Shown here piece by piece: positions 14,412 to 14,419 of a stretch of DNA of 14,419 bases. Every line of letters begins with the position of its first letter. Positions within the stretch are counted from its first letter, which is position 1. A program made the position numbers and the translations under genes. This DNA comes from JAAYHV01 sp035268985 (GTDB lineage: Bacteria; Bacillota; Clostridia; Peptostreptococcales; Anaerovoracaceae), in contig DATFJV010000045.1 in the NCBI GenBank assembly GCA_035268985.1, forward strand, positions 1 to 14,419, read 5' to 3'. Under the pieces are notes generated by a model. The model was not told the origin of the DNA and did no database searches. It saw only the letters and a program-made list of their open reading frames with translations.

Positions 14412-14419
14412 CCTTACAA

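Larger units (their letters stand above)
14278..14419. repeat. Right copy of 142-bp terminal direct repeat
   Basis: This is the counterpart of bases 1-142, with a single difference (T at 14347 against A at 70). It reaches exactly to the last base of the window, so how far identity continues beyond cannot be seen. Confidence 0.95.

Noticed and set aside
1..14419. CRISPR array, tRNA or rRNA genes, cobalamin riboswitch
   Set aside because: No regularly spaced short repeats or RNA-gene signatures were seen, and gaps between genes are at most a few tens of bases, too short for a riboswitch.

Overview
The window looks like a low-GC anaerobic Firmicute, probably Clostridia. The DNA is AT-rich, Shine-Dalgarno sites are strong (AGGAGG type), some starts are GTG or TTG, and the genes follow the oxygen-independent (early cobalt insertion) route to cobalamin. 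Genus cannot be fixed from the sequence alone. Every gene I accept is on the minus strand, so transcription runs from the right edge to the left edge.

Layout in the direction of transcription: (1) a complete insertion sequence of about 1.05 kb (13363-14411) with an intact 309-aa DDE transposase of IS481/IS3-OrfB type; (2) fourteen tightly packed genes (13337 down to 172): a nitrilase-family carbon-nitrogen hydrolase, cbiD, cbiL, cbiF, cbiG, cbiH, cbiJ, a fused cbiET, cbiA, cbiB, cobD, an alkaline-phosphatase-superfamily (ApgM-like) gene, cbiP and cbiC; (3) the upstream end of a second, nearly identical IS copy (1-134 or 1-142), cut by the window edge. Adjacent genes overlap by 1-16 bases or are separated by at most 8, so this is one polycistronic, translationally coupled operon.

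The Cbi enzymes form a nearly unbroken path. CbiL, CbiH, CbiF, CbiG, CbiD, CbiJ, CbiET and CbiC take cobalt-factor II to cobyrinic acid. CbiA makes the a,c-diamide and CbiP, after adenosylation, makes cobyric acid. CobD supplies aminopropanol phosphate and CbiB attaches it. Absent from the window are siroheme/precorrin-2 formation, cobalt chelation, cobalt transport, adenosylation (BtuR) and lower-ligand assembly (CobU/CobT/CobS). Two genes are not textbook B12 genes: the nitrilase at the head of the operon and the ApgM-like gene that overlaps the end of cobD. The latter is the best candidate for an unassigned step, either threonine phosphorylation or alpha-ribazole-phosphate dephosphorylation.

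The architecture is the other point of interest. The first 142 bases of the window repeat at its last 142 bases (141/142 identical), so the operon either lies between two same-orientation IS copies or the sequence is a circle of about 14.28 kb with a terminal overlap. Only about 25 bp separates the IS end from the nitrilase start codon, too little for a cobalamin riboswitch or a normal promoter, and I see no terminator between transposase and operon. The operon may therefore be read from the IS. The IS itself carries an inverted repeat that could hide the transposase ribosome-binding site in transcripts arriving from outside, as known for IS10 and IS50. That would matter here because the B12 operon transcribes straight into the transposase gene of the left copy.
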